Assembly: GCA_026873275.1 (NCBI GenBank) | Contig: JANTUC010000013.1 | Location: forward strand, 1,488,001 to 1,552,000 | Length of the DNA stretch: 64,000 nt | DNA from: Pseudopithomyces maydicus | Taxonomy: Eukaryota; Ascomycota; Dothideomycetes; Pleosporales; Didymosphaeriaceae | Direction: 5' to 3' | Shown here: positions 22,912-33,818 of the stretch, piece after piece | Numbering within the stretch: the first letter of the stretch is position 1 | Layout: each line of letters begins with the position of its first letter | The notes under the pieces: generated by a model | What the model was told of the DNA's origin: nothing | Database searches by the model: none | What the model saw: only the letters and a program-made list of their open reading frames with translations | Program-made: the position numbers and the translations under genes

Positions 22912-23424
22912 TATTATAATTATAATAAAATTAAATAAGGTATTAAAAAAGAATTATATATAGGAAATTGATAATAAAAGATTAGCTATATTAGGTCCTA
23001 TAAACTAATTAAAATAGGAGCTTATATTATCTATTATATAATAAGGTCTAGTATAAGTAAGAGATTTTAGAAATCTTAAAGGTCCTAAGGATCTTAGAAG
23101 ATTTAGGAATCTTAGGGTCTAAATAAAATCTTTTAAATAAAAAAGAATAATATATAGTTTCTAAAAATCTTTAAATGGGTTTTATTTTTTATAGTTAACT
23201 TTTTATATATCTTTATATACTTACTTATAGCTAAATCGAAGCTCTTCTTTATAATTAAAAATTATTAATTTTTATAGAAGATAGTTATCTTGCTCTTATT
23301 AATAAAATAGGGATATTTATATTACCTATTACCTAACTATTACTTAACTACTAAATACCTATAAGGCTCCTGAGAAGCCTATCTGCCCTTATATAGACTA
23401 GGTAAGTAGGAACCCCTTATAACA
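22912..23424 (+). repeat. 3' LTR of the decayed gypsy element
   Basis: The segment begins TATTATAA and ends TTATAACA. Allowing one RIP change (TGT to TAT) at the left end, this is the inverted terminal pair TGTTATAA/TTATAACA. GAGGGGGATAA, a plausible polypurine tract, lies directly before it. Length is about 513 bp. No matching 5' LTR is in the window; it should lie left of base 1, beyond the copia insertion. Confidence 0.6.
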
Positions 23425-23736
23425 TCTCCCTACTAAATAGTAGAAAAATATAATATATAAAAATTAATAAGTAAAAAGCTTTATTTTACTTAAACTATTA
23501 TTAGGCTAATTTAACTATATCTTTTTAATTACTCTATAGTATTAGGGCCTTAACACCTTAACCATCTTCTAGAAACTGGGTGTTATATTACATTTATCAT
23601 ACGAAATTGCTGAACTGAACAATAAACTACCATGCAAAAACCAATACAAGTCTAATAGAAAATAACGCCTCTCCTTGAAGTCTCTCCTTGAACTTTTCAA
23701 CAATTCCATCTGAAAGTATCTTCACGCTTCATCGAC
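23425..23736. other. Edge of the AT-rich island
   Basis: AT-rich decayed DNA up to about 23,560, then a switch to balanced base composition just 3' of the NRPS relic. No gene seen. Confidence 0.6.
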
Positions 23737-26090
23737 TCAGCCTCGAGCAGTACATGAAAGGAGAGGCGCTGTAAGATCCTTTGAGAGAACCTTGATCATA
23801 TGGCAGATGGCAGACACGAGTGACTCTGCACTTTCAACGGCCAACATATGAGTATGGCCAATGACCTGAATTCTCAAGTGGTCATCACTTGGAAAGGATG
23901 CGATACCTAGATGTGGAAGCACCATATACGGATTGTCGAACCATTCAGTTCTTGCAGTCGCTCCGGCAAAACGCAACTCAGGATGAGCATCGACACCTTG
24001 GTGGTAAAGAACCGAATCCAACGTTGAACCCGCGGGCCACTCTGTGCACTGCTTTACAATTTCGTGCAAACCCATCGAGTCTGCAGCGCCCATTTTCTTG
24101 GACTGATCCCGGAAAGATGCAATAAAGTCACCCGATGTCAGTGAGGAGTTCACTCGGGCTCGGACCGGGACAACATTGATGCAGGGCCCGAATATCTCGG
24201 AGATGCCATCAACTTCGCAGTTACGACCAGCCAGCAGATTGCCAAAAACCAGATCATCCGATCCGGTGATTTGGTAGAGAACCATGGCCCAGGCGGCACT
24301 CACGAGTGACGAGAGTGTAAGATTGGAGGGAATTCTAGGTCTGTCGATTGTACTCTCGGCTTCGATCTTCTGGGGAGCGTTATTCGGTTGAGATTCCAGC
24401 TTGAAGTAAGGAAGGATGCTTGTAGGTTGAGATCCCTTGAGAACTTGACCCCAATGAGCAGATGATGCGGGAATGTGTTGTTGCATCTTCGCCAAATATG
24501 TGGAAAAGCCTGGAACGGAGCCTAGGGGTTGATCATTGTAGACAGTTACCAGCATGTTGGTGAGTATCGGAAGACAGAATCCGTCATATTGAGCGTGCGA
24601 TAAACGAATAATCAGCTGGTGGCCGTCCGTCGAATGTGAAAGCAGCGTAAACCGAGTTGGGATCGACAAAGACGATGTGGTTTCCAGATCCTGCAGGCAG
24701 ATTGAATGAGATTCTTGTTCCAGGGATTTTGCACTGTGTGAGCAAAGAATGGTAGCTCCATCTCTCGTAGAACAACCTGGTAAAGGTTATCCTGAAGATA
24801 TGAAAATCGAGTTCTGAGCAGGGGCAAATGCTGTATGAGTAAACCGCAGCTCCGCTTCAACTTTTCTACATCCAGTTGAGATCCTATCCTGACAAACAAG
24901 TAATTTCACGCCTGGATAGGGGACCTTATACTCTCTGCAATACAGAATTGCTGGAAGTAGGTGGTCGGGAGTACGTCTTCTATCTTATCGAATGACATGG
25001 TGTTTTGAAACGGGTAAGCGCCGGACTGGATCGATTCTCTTACCACTGTTGGTATGAGTGACAATGGCTTGACTTCGTCTCTTGAAGACGTCTTGGAATC
25101 GCTCGAAAGGCGTGCAAGGTGGGAGAGTCGCGGGGCGCGAATGATATTTCCGGATGTGAGGCGAATGTTGGCATCGCGAGCTTCGCTGACCAGTTTCATC
25201 GCAACGACAGAGTCGCCGCCTAGATCAAAAAAGTCATCATCCAGTCCTATGCTTTGCGCATCTATGTTCAAGACTCTTGCCCAAAGCTCTTGTAGTTTTC
25301 GCTCTATCGCTGTTGATGGCTGTCGTTTCTTTCCACGGTGCAGTATCCTCATATTCGCCAGCTGTTGAGCTGAAAACGAGCCTCCTATTTTTCGCAATTG
25401 CTTTCTATTAATCTTACCCGACGTAGTCGTAGGTAGTCTTTCGAGTGAAAAATAGACGTTTGGTACCATATGGTGTGGTAAACGTTCGGCTAGGCTCTGG
25501 TCTAGGTCGGTTGGGAACGCCAGCTGTACGTCAGGCATATCTTGTACTCCCTGCTCTGGAGACAATTCAGTACGTTCCTCGCTAGGAAGTTGGAAGAAGG
25601 CTGCCAGAACGGCCTTTGTGCTCTCGCCAGCTGGAAATAATACCTCAACCGCAATCTTTTCAACCTTCGGCATGGCTTGTCGTATGTGGAACTCAATCTC
25701 CCCAGGTTCGACACGTTGACCGCGGACCTTGATTTGTCCATCTTTTCGACCTACGTAAACTAGGTCTCCATTTGCTTCATAGCGTACCAGGTCTCCTGTC
25801 TTATACAATCGTCCTTCTCTTCCCGAAACATCTTTAGATCCCTCCAAAAGCCACTTCGGATTGGCGATAAATGAGGTACGCGTTTTTGCCAAGTCTCCAA
25901 GGTACTCTTTTGCGAGGATGTGACCTTCCACAAGTAGTTCACCGACTGCACCTATCGGCACTAGTTTCTCATGGTCGTGAGCGTTTGTAATCCAGCTTAC
26001 TGAAGCGATTGAACTACCAATTAAACCAGTGCGAAAGGAGCTTGACGTACCTTTTCACAGAGGGTTGATCGAGCACCCGACCGTTCGACT
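23737..26090 (-). pseudogene. 5'-truncated NRPS relic: half adenylation domain, carrier protein, terminal condensation domain
   Basis: Read on the minus strand, the relic starts inside an adenylation domain near core motif A5 (TVGCSIN at about 26063-26083). It continues through GAVGELLVEG, A7 YKTGDLVRY, A8 GQIKVRGQRVEPGEIE and A10 TSGKINRKQL. A carrier-protein domain follows with the phosphopantetheine site LGGDS near 25209-25222. Then comes a condensation domain whose active-site motif is SHAQYDG (near 24582-24602), the form seen in fungal terminal condensation domains. Breaks: motifs A1-A4 and everything upstream are absent, an in-frame TGA lies at 24906-24908 at the start of the condensation domain, and one base is missing around an A4 run at 24727-24730. 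The substrate cannot be predicted because most specificity residues are gone. It lies directly beside the transposon island. Confidence 0.85.
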
Positions 26091-26873
26091 TAGCTCGGAC
26101 ATGCATGTTGGAACGAGAAAGACAATCGGTTCTTGGGTCTCTATCATAAATGCTGCCATTGCCAATGACCGTATCTGGACCGTCATGGCCGAGCATTTCC
26201 CCTAAATGGTATCACTTCATCATCCATAGGTCAACATCGTGTCACTGGCTTTATTCAGCCCGATTGACTTGGTACGGGTCTATGTATATTATGGAGGATG
26301 ACCCTTTTGCCACAACAGCGTTTTCGCACGTCGGATCTTAGATATATCTAAAGTAAATGACCTGGTGAATAATTTTTTACCCCGAATTTGTACATTGACA
26401 CTGGAGGCGGTGAACCTGCAATAGTACATCTTTCCCTAAATCAACTGTCGAAGCTTCAGCTACATGCAGAAAAAACATAGACTGAGCAAAATATCGCATT
26501 GACGACCGGGTGGGTCAGCAGGGTGGAGGATTTAGCACCGGTACTGCCACAGGATACGGTCAATCTGGACTCGACTTTGACATTCTGTTGCAGGACGCCC
26601 AATAGTGTTGCTGTTTCTGGGCTTGGGTTGCGGCGAGGTTATCGTTCAATGACAGAGCGAGGCCTCGATTGGTGTCAGAGAACTGCGACGTTCCCCGAGT
26701 GGACGGCAGCGCTGACGAAGGCCATCAGGTGCAGGCAGTGGAGGCCACCAACAGCAAAGCCGAAAGAGCGGAGCATGCTCTAATTTCCGCGCACATTGAA
26801 GAATTGAGGTGCAACCGACAACAGGTGCTTACCTTTCCCCATCCCCCACCTCAGCCTGGTTGACCTTTTAACC
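26091..26873. other. Intergenic, no gene seen
   Basis: No adenylation-domain sequence can be followed further upstream of the NRPS relic. Short frames here (for example 26499-26783) show no domain or coding character. Confidence 0.6.
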
Positions 26874-28805
26874 TCACGACTTTGCCTCTCCCGCGAAGAC
26901 TCCCCAGCACCTCCTCATCCCCGTCGACAACGTCTCCTCATCCATCCTCCCCTCTCCACCCACTTCCTCCCTTCCGTCCCCTCCCTTTTGGCGTCCCCAT
27001 CCCCATCTCCAACACCGATACAAAACCTTTGCACCCACATCCTCAACTTCAAATGCGTAAACACATGCTTCACGTCGCCCACCTCCCCTTCATACTCCAT
27101 CTCCTCCCCATTTTTGGAAATCCCGAGCCCCGCCACGAACGCCTTGGCTGCGGCTTTGCGCGCCGCAGGGTCGCTTTCCGTGTCGGGGAGTGTGTGCTGG
27201 GGGAATTGCCAGAGGGAGGCGAGGAGGCCTGGCGCGGTACGTTGTTAGTTGGTGTACGTATGTGTGTATGTATGTATGTACGCATTGGAGAGAGAAGGGG
27301 AGGAAAGAGAAAAGGGCGACTCACCTTTCGCCGGGCGCTGCTCTATCAGAAATCCACCGCTCCCATCAGGGCGCCGTGCCTCGATGATGCAGACGAGGGC
27401 GTCCTGCTCGGGGACTGCCTTCTTGGGAATTTTCTTGGGGAACAGCGCACAGTACGGTATTATCTTTGCAAACGGTGTAGCTTGAGGTGACTTCGTAGAC
27501 GGTGGAGTAGCTTTTTCGTTTTCAGCCCCGGGGTCGGAGGGCGCGGGTTTTGGCTTGGGCGGCGCGCTGGACGTGAAGTAGTTCGACAGTGTGTTTGCCT
27601 GTTTCTTCGGGGCGGTGGCGATTTTTCTCCGTTTCGCGGGCTTCTCTTCCGCGGCGCTGTCCTCGTCGGCATCAGAGGCATCCTCGGGGGCTGCAACAAG
27701 GTCTTCCGTGTCGAGCTGGTGGCAGAGCGAGCACGCGTCTTCGATGTCCGGGACGGCGGTAGACGCCGCTTTCTTGCGTGCTAGGGTCTCCCCTCTGCGT
27801 ACGCCCTGCATGTCGTGCGGATGGGACACTCGCCGCATTTGGGCTTCGGAGTACAGATGGTCGAGCCGAGTTCCATGAGCGCTTGGTTCCACTGGCCGGC
27901 GACCATGCTGTTTCCCTTGTCGGGGAACCCAGCCACGCTCTTGATTAGCTGGTCTGCAACATCCCACAGAACGTCGGTGCTCTTTTTATCCTTCGCGTCC
28001 ACGTACAAGCCCAGCTGGCGACTCAGCACGCGGGCGACATTGCCATCGAGCACGGGTTCTGCCTCGCCGAACGCAATGCTGGACACCGCACCAGCCGTGT
28101 ACCGACCGATACCGGGGATCTCCTGCAGAGCCGCGACACCGCTGGGCACCTTGCACGTTCCCGAGCCCGGCTTCGACATGACGGCTTTGGCGCCCTCGTG
28201 CAGACGCGTAGCCCGCGAATAGTACCCTAGCCCCTTCCACACGGACAGCACGTCGTCGTGGGAGGCTTCAGCAAGCGCCTGGACAGTCGGCCACTTTGCA
28301 ATCCAGTTGTTGAAGTAAGGAATGACAGTCGACACACGAGTTTGCTGCAACACTGGACGATCGGTCAGTCAGTTCTCGAAGTGAAAAATAAGGGCACGTG
28401 ATCACGCGTCAAGAGCATACACCACCACGCCCTCACGCGCTCCGCATCCAATCGCAAAAAAAACCACTTACTAACTTCGCTGACCCAAACCTCATACGCG
28501 CGCTTCTCAAGCACCTTTCCAAATTCCTCTTCCCTCCCCACAAACGCCGCCGGGTCGAGCCACTTCTTGCGCCACGGCATATTCCTCGCCTCCTCTATAC
28601 CCTCAAACCACCGCAGCAACTCTTTACTCGCCGCCTCATCATCGAGCATCAACGGATAGTGATACGCCGCCTCGTGCACGCGCTCAGGCGGCACCGCCGC
28701 TTGCAGTGGAGCATGCGGTCTTGAGAAAGCACGTGCCGGCGATGGTGCGGGTTTAGCTTTTGGCCTCGGCTTTGCGCGGGTCGTGAGTGTCTTGCCTTTG
28801 GACAT
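26874..28805 (-). CDS. MYH1: A/G-specific adenine DNA glycosylase (MutY homologue)
   Basis: Base-excision repair enzyme removing adenine mispaired with 8-oxoguanine. Proposed exons on the minus strand: 28805-28472, 28352-27325 and 27228-26874. Introns are 119 and 96 nt (donors GTAAGT and GTGAGT; a CTAAC branch point in the second). The first junction rebuilds VSEVMLQQTRV, including the catalytic Glu. The helix-hairpin-helix PGIGRYTAGAV and catalytic Asp in VLDGNVARV follow. The [4Fe-4S] cysteines are C-X5-C-X2-C-X5-C, one residue short in the first gap. The C-terminal NUDIX-like domain has FLIEQRPAKG, then LLASLWQFP, and ends near STGMRRCW. Two single-base deficits break the frame, in C4 runs at 27790-27793 and 26949-26952. 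With both supplied the product is 572 aa. An assembly error is likelier than gene death, because both sides of each break are conserved. Confidence 0.85.
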
Positions 28806-29711
28806 TGTGTGACGCGCGACGGTGTGTATGTTCGAAAGCGTGGTTTCGCTGGAGATTTGATATAGCGGCAAAGAAAGTCAGCTCGTGAACTTGCTCGATG
28901 GGCGTCGCGTGCAAGATGCGCGAGCATCGGACTAACCGCGTTTGGCGATGTTAGGGGATAGAACGCGGGCATTCGTGAACTGGATGCGGCGGACACTGCT
29001 AGAGCTTATGTTTTCGTGCAAGGGAATTCGGGAGCGACGGATTGTTTGGAAAAGAAGATGGTGCAATATATTTATTATAAATGATTGATGCTATTATCCC
29101 TTTTTATCTCTTTAGAGAAAATCTTTAACAGCAGTAATAATCTAGAAATTAGTAAAGAAAGGTGTCGAATCAAGAAAAAAGAAAAAAGAAAAAGAAAAAA
29201 GAAACACTCCAAAGTGGTCCTCTCGTGGATCATTGTTGGCGGTATTTTGTTGATAGCTCGCTGGATCGGATCAGCGATGGTCGATTAGTTGTTGACGACG
29301 GTGGGACGTCCAGTGATGGGTTGAAGATATTTTTTCGTTGTGACTGTAAGGCGGAGGGGGTATGGGTAGCTGGCTCTTTTTTTTGGCGGGGGGGGGGGGG
29401 GGGGGGGCTGCTGAATGGTGGGTGATTGATTGATTGATTGATGTGGGTGGGAGGAAGAGGAAGAGGAAGAGGAAGAGGAAGAGCAAGAGCGTAGGCGCAG
29501 TGATGTATTTCTGATTGATGCTTCGGAGGAGATAAAAAGCCAACGTGTTTCATCATTCGTATGGAGTTCCGTTAAGAAGCTTCCTACCATTACTGTCATT
29601 ACATCCAATTTTGAACAGCCACTTCCGTCCCATCGCCATTCCAGATATCGACCATACCCATATGTACATGACTCTCTTTACCTACCTACTTACTCCTCCC
29701 TCGCTCCTTCC
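28806..29711. other. Intergenic with microsatellite cluster
   Basis: Upstream region of the MutY gene and downstream region of the TRP channel gene. It contains an A/G-rich tract at 29172-29206, a run of 20 G at 29388-29407, a TGAT repeat at about 29423-29441 and a GGAAGA repeat at about 29450-29482. No gene is supported here. Confidence 0.6.
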
Positions 29712-31715
29712 TCACTGCCATCCCCACTCCCGCTCCCGCTCCCACTCCCACTCCCATCCCCCCTTCTTCCCCTCCTCCACCCGACTCTCCCTCAAGGTAT
29801 CGCTCCCCCACCCCTTATCCCTCATCTCCAACAACAACTCCTTCAGCTCGTTGACCTCCGCCTGCAACTTCCTAATCTCCAGCACGCTCGTCTCCACCTC
29901 GACATTCGGCTTACTCGCCTGGACCTTTTTGTCCCACCCGTCGGCCTCAAAGTCGCACTCGCCCATGACCTGCTCCCACTCCTGGACGACGTCGTCGTCG
30001 TCCTCGCCGCGCCGCCTGTTCACGCGCACCGAGTGCGCTGCGCGCGTCTCGAGGAAGGCCGTCACGACGAGCAGCGGCGAGTATATGGCGCCCATGACGT
30101 AGTCGTTCAGGCGGTTGTACGAGGCCTGCGGGAGCCACCATTCGAAGGGGAGGATGAGGCACAGCATCTCGATGAGGTTGAAGGGGGCGATGAAGACGTT
30201 TTCGTCCGGGGCGCGCACGAACTGCATTGTTTTCTGGCTGAACAGCGCCATGTACTCGTCGATTGCGTTCTCGGTGATGTCCTCGTAGGCCGAGTTGTAG
30301 AGGGCGATGAGCACGTTGAGCAAGATGACCATGACGACGAAGGTGAAGAAGTAGTAGAGGATGATGCCGAAGGGGTGCGAGAAGCGCTCGAAGCCTTCGA
30401 ACTCGGGAGACTGCATGATGGCATTGAGCATGGCTTGGGTGATGAAGCCCAGGTCTGTGATGGAGTTGTCGGTGAGGTCGAGGCCGATGAAGGCTTGCAA
30501 GAAGCCGACGATGACGACGAGGAGGAGGGCGAAGAAAATGAGGGACTCGCGCATCATGACCTTGAGTACGACAAGCATGGCGCCGAAGAAGCGGAACGTG
30601 TCGAGATACAGCATGAGGCGCATCCAGAACATGGGCGAGGCGAAGGCGAGGAAGTCGTAGGACAGGACGTTGTAGTGACTCCGCTGGTGTTCGCCGCGGG
30701 GGTGTCCGAGGGCGACCATGCGGAGGATGAAGGAGGTGGCGAGCAGGGCATAGAGGGTGGTGTTGAAGACGTTCCAGAAGCCGATGTAGTAGCGACCGAC
30801 CTTCCATATCTTGGCTGTCTCGTCGCAGATAAAGCCCAGGGTGAAGATGTAGAGGAGGACCTCGACCAGATCGAGGTCTCCCGAAGGGTTGATGGTGTTG
30901 ATGGCGCCCGTGTACAGGGCGAGGAATACAACGGAAATGGCGATCTGGAGGGCGTTCTGGTAGCGCGGCACCCTCATGCGGTCCGGGTCCAAGTGCACCC
31001 AGAAGGACGTGTTCGCTCTGTGCTCGTATTGGACGAAGCGGCTGGGGTCCTCGTCGTCCTGGACGACCCAGCCCTTCCACAAATGCTGGATGCACTTTTG
31101 GTAGCCCGAGGAGCCGATGACGGTGAGGGCGTGGAGGTCGACGGCGCGCTCGATGACGTTGGCGGGCGCGGTGGCCTCGCCGTCGACGAAGATGGAGTAG
31201 CGCTTGAGCAGGATGTGCTCCATGAGGTAGTTCTGGTCCTCCTCGGCCTCGATGATGCGCTTCGCGAGCATCTCGGCGGCGGCAGCACGCACCTCGTGCA
31301 GATCTGCATCCCACAGCTCGGCCAGGGCCTGCTTTTTGAACCACTTCTTGACCACTAGCAGGCTGTACACGACGCAGGCGCCATACTGCTCCCCACCGGC
31401 CTGGGTAGCCGTGTCAACGACGGCGTTGGTGAGGATGTGGCTATGCGGCTTGGTGACGAGTTGCTCTTCGAGCTCGCACGGAATGACCTGCTCGATCTGG
31501 TGCTTCAGGCGGAGGGCGACCTTTGTGACTTCCTTGGGGTCGATGGGTGGCGGCGGGGGGCGCTCGCGGCGGATGGGGAGGACTGCAAGCTGTCAATTCC
31601 TCTGCACTACTGCCCTCGGCCGGGGTGCCAACAACTAACGCGATCGCATCTCATCCTGCAAGTGGTGCCGTCTGTCGTGGCCGTCCGAGTTGAAGAGCTG
31701 GCTCCATCGTACCAT
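29712..31715 (-). CDS. YVC1: Vacuolar TRP-type calcium channel (Yvc1/TRPY family)
   Basis: Predicted to release Ca2+ from the vacuole into the cytosol. Two exons on the minus strand, 31715-31640 and 31582-29712, with a 57-nt intron (GTTAGT...TTGCAG). The phases agree and give 648 aa starting MVRWSQLF. The N-terminal cytosolic part matches the fungal family (IPCELEEQLVTKPH and GGEQYGACVVYSLL). Six membrane segments lie in the middle. The pore and last helix (LGFITQAMLNAIMQ, then FTFVVMVILLNVLIALYNSAYEDI) are followed by the family segment APFNLIEMLCLILP. The C-terminus has an acidic patch, a coiled coil (EIRKLQAEVNELKELLLEM) and a Trp/Glu/Arg low-complexity tail encoded by a CCCACT-type repeat. 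The long open frames on the opposite strand over this gene are composition shadows. Confidence 0.9.
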
Positions 31716-32719
31716 GGCGGCGGGGGGCCTGGGCTATGGAGTGGGTGGATGAATCAATGGACGCAGCGGGCGGACGCGTGGTACTGCTGCCGGTGCAGGT
31801 ACTAACAGGAGGGGGATATAATAATAGGAAAGCGAGAGATGGCCACAGAAGACGGAGGAGAGAGGCCTTGCCTTGGGCGGAGACTCTAGGCCTTTCCTTG
31901 TTGTCGTGAAACTTGGCTACGCTAGCAGAGCTCCCCCGGTTGTTGCGAGCTCCCATGTTCCGCGTTCCAGCGGGCGGACGTCATATGGCGAACACCCCCT
32001 CTGGATGGCCCGAGCTCTCCTTGTCTGCTCGCTTAATGTACTGATGTAGAGTATCTGGACTGCATACATACATAGATTATATACGTAGAGTAGGCATGTA
32101 CATACCTACCTACGCAGGTACCTAGGTACGTAGGTATGTGCATGTGCATCGCGATGTGACGTTGGTAGCAGAGAATCGCTAGGACGCGGGCGTATAGCAA
32201 ACATCCCCTCTGAGTGGCCCGAGCTCACCCTGTCTGCTCGCTTAACATCAGTAAGTACAGTATGTACAGCATGTATTGTCCAGCAGACTTCCTACCACAA
32301 GTACATGGACTGTGTATGTACTTGCTGTACAGTAGACTTCCTACCACAAGCACATAGATTGTGTATGTACTTACTGTCCAGTAGACTTCCTACCACGAGT
32401 ACATAGACTGTATATGTACTTACTGTACAGTAGATTTCCCACCACAAGTACATACATAGACTGTGTACCTACCTTCCTAGGTACATAGGCATAGGCATCG
32501 TCACATGGCATCGGCAGCAGGAGAACCATCGTGTCCAACAAGGTCGACATCCGGACCTGGAATTGCCTGTAAGAAAGAAAAAGAGAAACATGAATATTCG
32601 CTACGCCCTGCTTCGGGGGAGCATGATCATATGATATCGTATCGCACCGCGGGCGAGAACACCTGCTGAACCCTCTACCCAACGCCAGATGCACTTTTGA
32701 CCACCGCCACTGCCACCGC
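31716..32719. other. Intergenic region with duplicated and tandem repeats
   Basis: Lies between two genes facing away from and towards it on the minus strand. It contains a duplicated segment of about 46 bp (31990-32036 and 32199-32246, sharing GGCCCGAGCTC and CTGTCTGCTCGCTTAA), a CCTA/GTAGGTA-rich stretch at 32100-32140 and the 49-bp tandem array at 32281-32470. No coding region seen. Confidence 0.7.
32281..32470. repeat. 49-bp tandem repeat, about four copies
   Basis: Units begin CAG(C/T)AGA(C/T)TTCC at 32281, 32330, 32379 and 32428, exactly 49 bp apart. The last copy carries a 4-bp duplication (CATACATA). Each unit contains an imperfect palindrome around GTACATAGACTGTGTATGTAC. Confidence 0.9.
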
Positions 32720-33818
32720 TCAGTCGGCCTCGGCCACGCCGCCCTCGTCGCTCGTGCTCTCGTCCTCGTCGCCGCTGACCTCTTGGTTCTCGCGCTCGCG
32801 CTTCTCCATGAGCGCCGCGAGCTCGGCGTCGTCGTTCTCCGTGACCGCCTTGGGCGCCATCTTGACCGTGCAGTCGCCTCCTGCCTTTGTGATGCTCTCC
32901 TTGATGTCCTCGATCGCCTGCTCGAGCACCTGGATGCCGATGTTCTTGTCCAGGCACTGCGATGTGAGAACTGTCCGTCGTTAGCCGTGCCTGGTCCGCA
33001 CGTGGGGAAGGGAGCTGCTGCTGCCATACCGTAGAGCGGCGGTGATACCAGCTTCACCTTGACCTGTGTGTCCGCCGTGTTCTTCGCCTCGGCGCAGCGC
33101 AGGGCTGCCTTGACCGCGTCGATGCCCTCGTATCCGAAGCACGTCACTGCTGCCCGTTAGCTGCCGTCCACGCAAAGCACATGGCAAACCCTACCCTCAA
33201 TGTCCGACCGCACCTTGGTGGGCTGCGGCGTCAGCCTCTTGCTGATGTACGTCTGCAGCTCCTCCTTGACCACGTCGTTGGGGAAGGTGACGTCGTTCCA
33301 CACGTCGGGGTTGGTGATGGAGAGCTTGAAGGCATCGATCGAGTGTCCGTACTTCTTGTTCAGCGGCCACCCAATCTTCTCGTACAGGTCCTGGATCGGC
33401 GTGCTGGTCTTCTCGGCGACGTGGCGCATGATCGAGTGCACCATCTTGGACTTGTTGTACCGCTCCTCGCACTTGATGATGTCTTCGGGCGACACTCGGC
33501 GCTTGGACAGATCGATGTAGCCCTTGTCCTTGTCCACACGCAGCACCACCACCACCTCGTTGCGGCCAACGCGGATGAGCTTCTGGATCGAACGGATACG
33601 TCGTCGCGACAGTTCGGAGAGCAAAATCATGCCGTCGATGTTGTCTGGGGGGTTCACGAGTCAGCGCTGCCCGGCACCACGGCCTTCCTTTTCTGCCTAC
33701 CGTATTCGAGGAGCTTGACGTAGGCGCCCATCTCCGCAATTTGCTTCACGTTCACCATGACGAAGCTCTCCACCTCGGGGTACTTCTCCTCGTAGAACCT
33801 GCAGTTTGTGAGAGACAT
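32720..33818 (-). CDS. SUI2: Translation initiation factor eIF2 subunit alpha
   Basis: The regulatory subunit of the eIF2 GTPase complex that delivers initiator tRNA. Phosphorylation of one Ser by Gcn2-type kinases shuts down translation. Exons on the minus strand: 33818-33701, 33644-33195, 33146-33030 and 32970-32720. Introns of 56, 48 and 59 nt are all GT-AG, and the phases agree, giving 311 aa. The start MSLTNCRFYEEKYPE matches the family. The S1 domain contains LLSELSRRRIRS with the regulatory Ser at residue 52 counting Met (Ser51 in the usual numbering). The helical middle and the C-terminal alpha/beta domain (TCFGYEGIDAVKAAL, VKVKLVSPPLY) follow. The tail is acidic (SGDEDESTSDEGG). Length and ends fit yeast eIF2-alpha, so this is a complete housekeeping gene. 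Confidence 0.97.

Noticed and set aside
26882..27490. 202-codon plus-strand frame opposite the MutY 3' part
   Set aside because: Pro/His-rich shadow; the minus strand carries the MutY C-terminal domain.
27781..27803. Possible 22-nt intron at the MutY frame change (GTACGC...CTAG)
   Set aside because: Far below the length of fungal introns. One missing base in the C4 run explains the frame change and keeps conserved residues.
29947..31344. 465-codon frame on the minus strand overlapping the TRP channel in another frame
   Set aside because: Arg/His/Pro-rich shadow frame of the same GC-rich gene with no domain.
30033..31358. 441-codon open frame on the plus strand opposite the TRP channel
   Set aside because: Its composition (Asp/Glu/Val/Gly repeats) is the mirror of a GC-rich third position. 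The minus-strand frame matches the Yvc1 family throughout.
32281..32470. CRISPR-like array (regular 49-bp units)
   Set aside because: Units are contiguous with no unique spacers, in a eukaryotic context. It is a plain tandem repeat.
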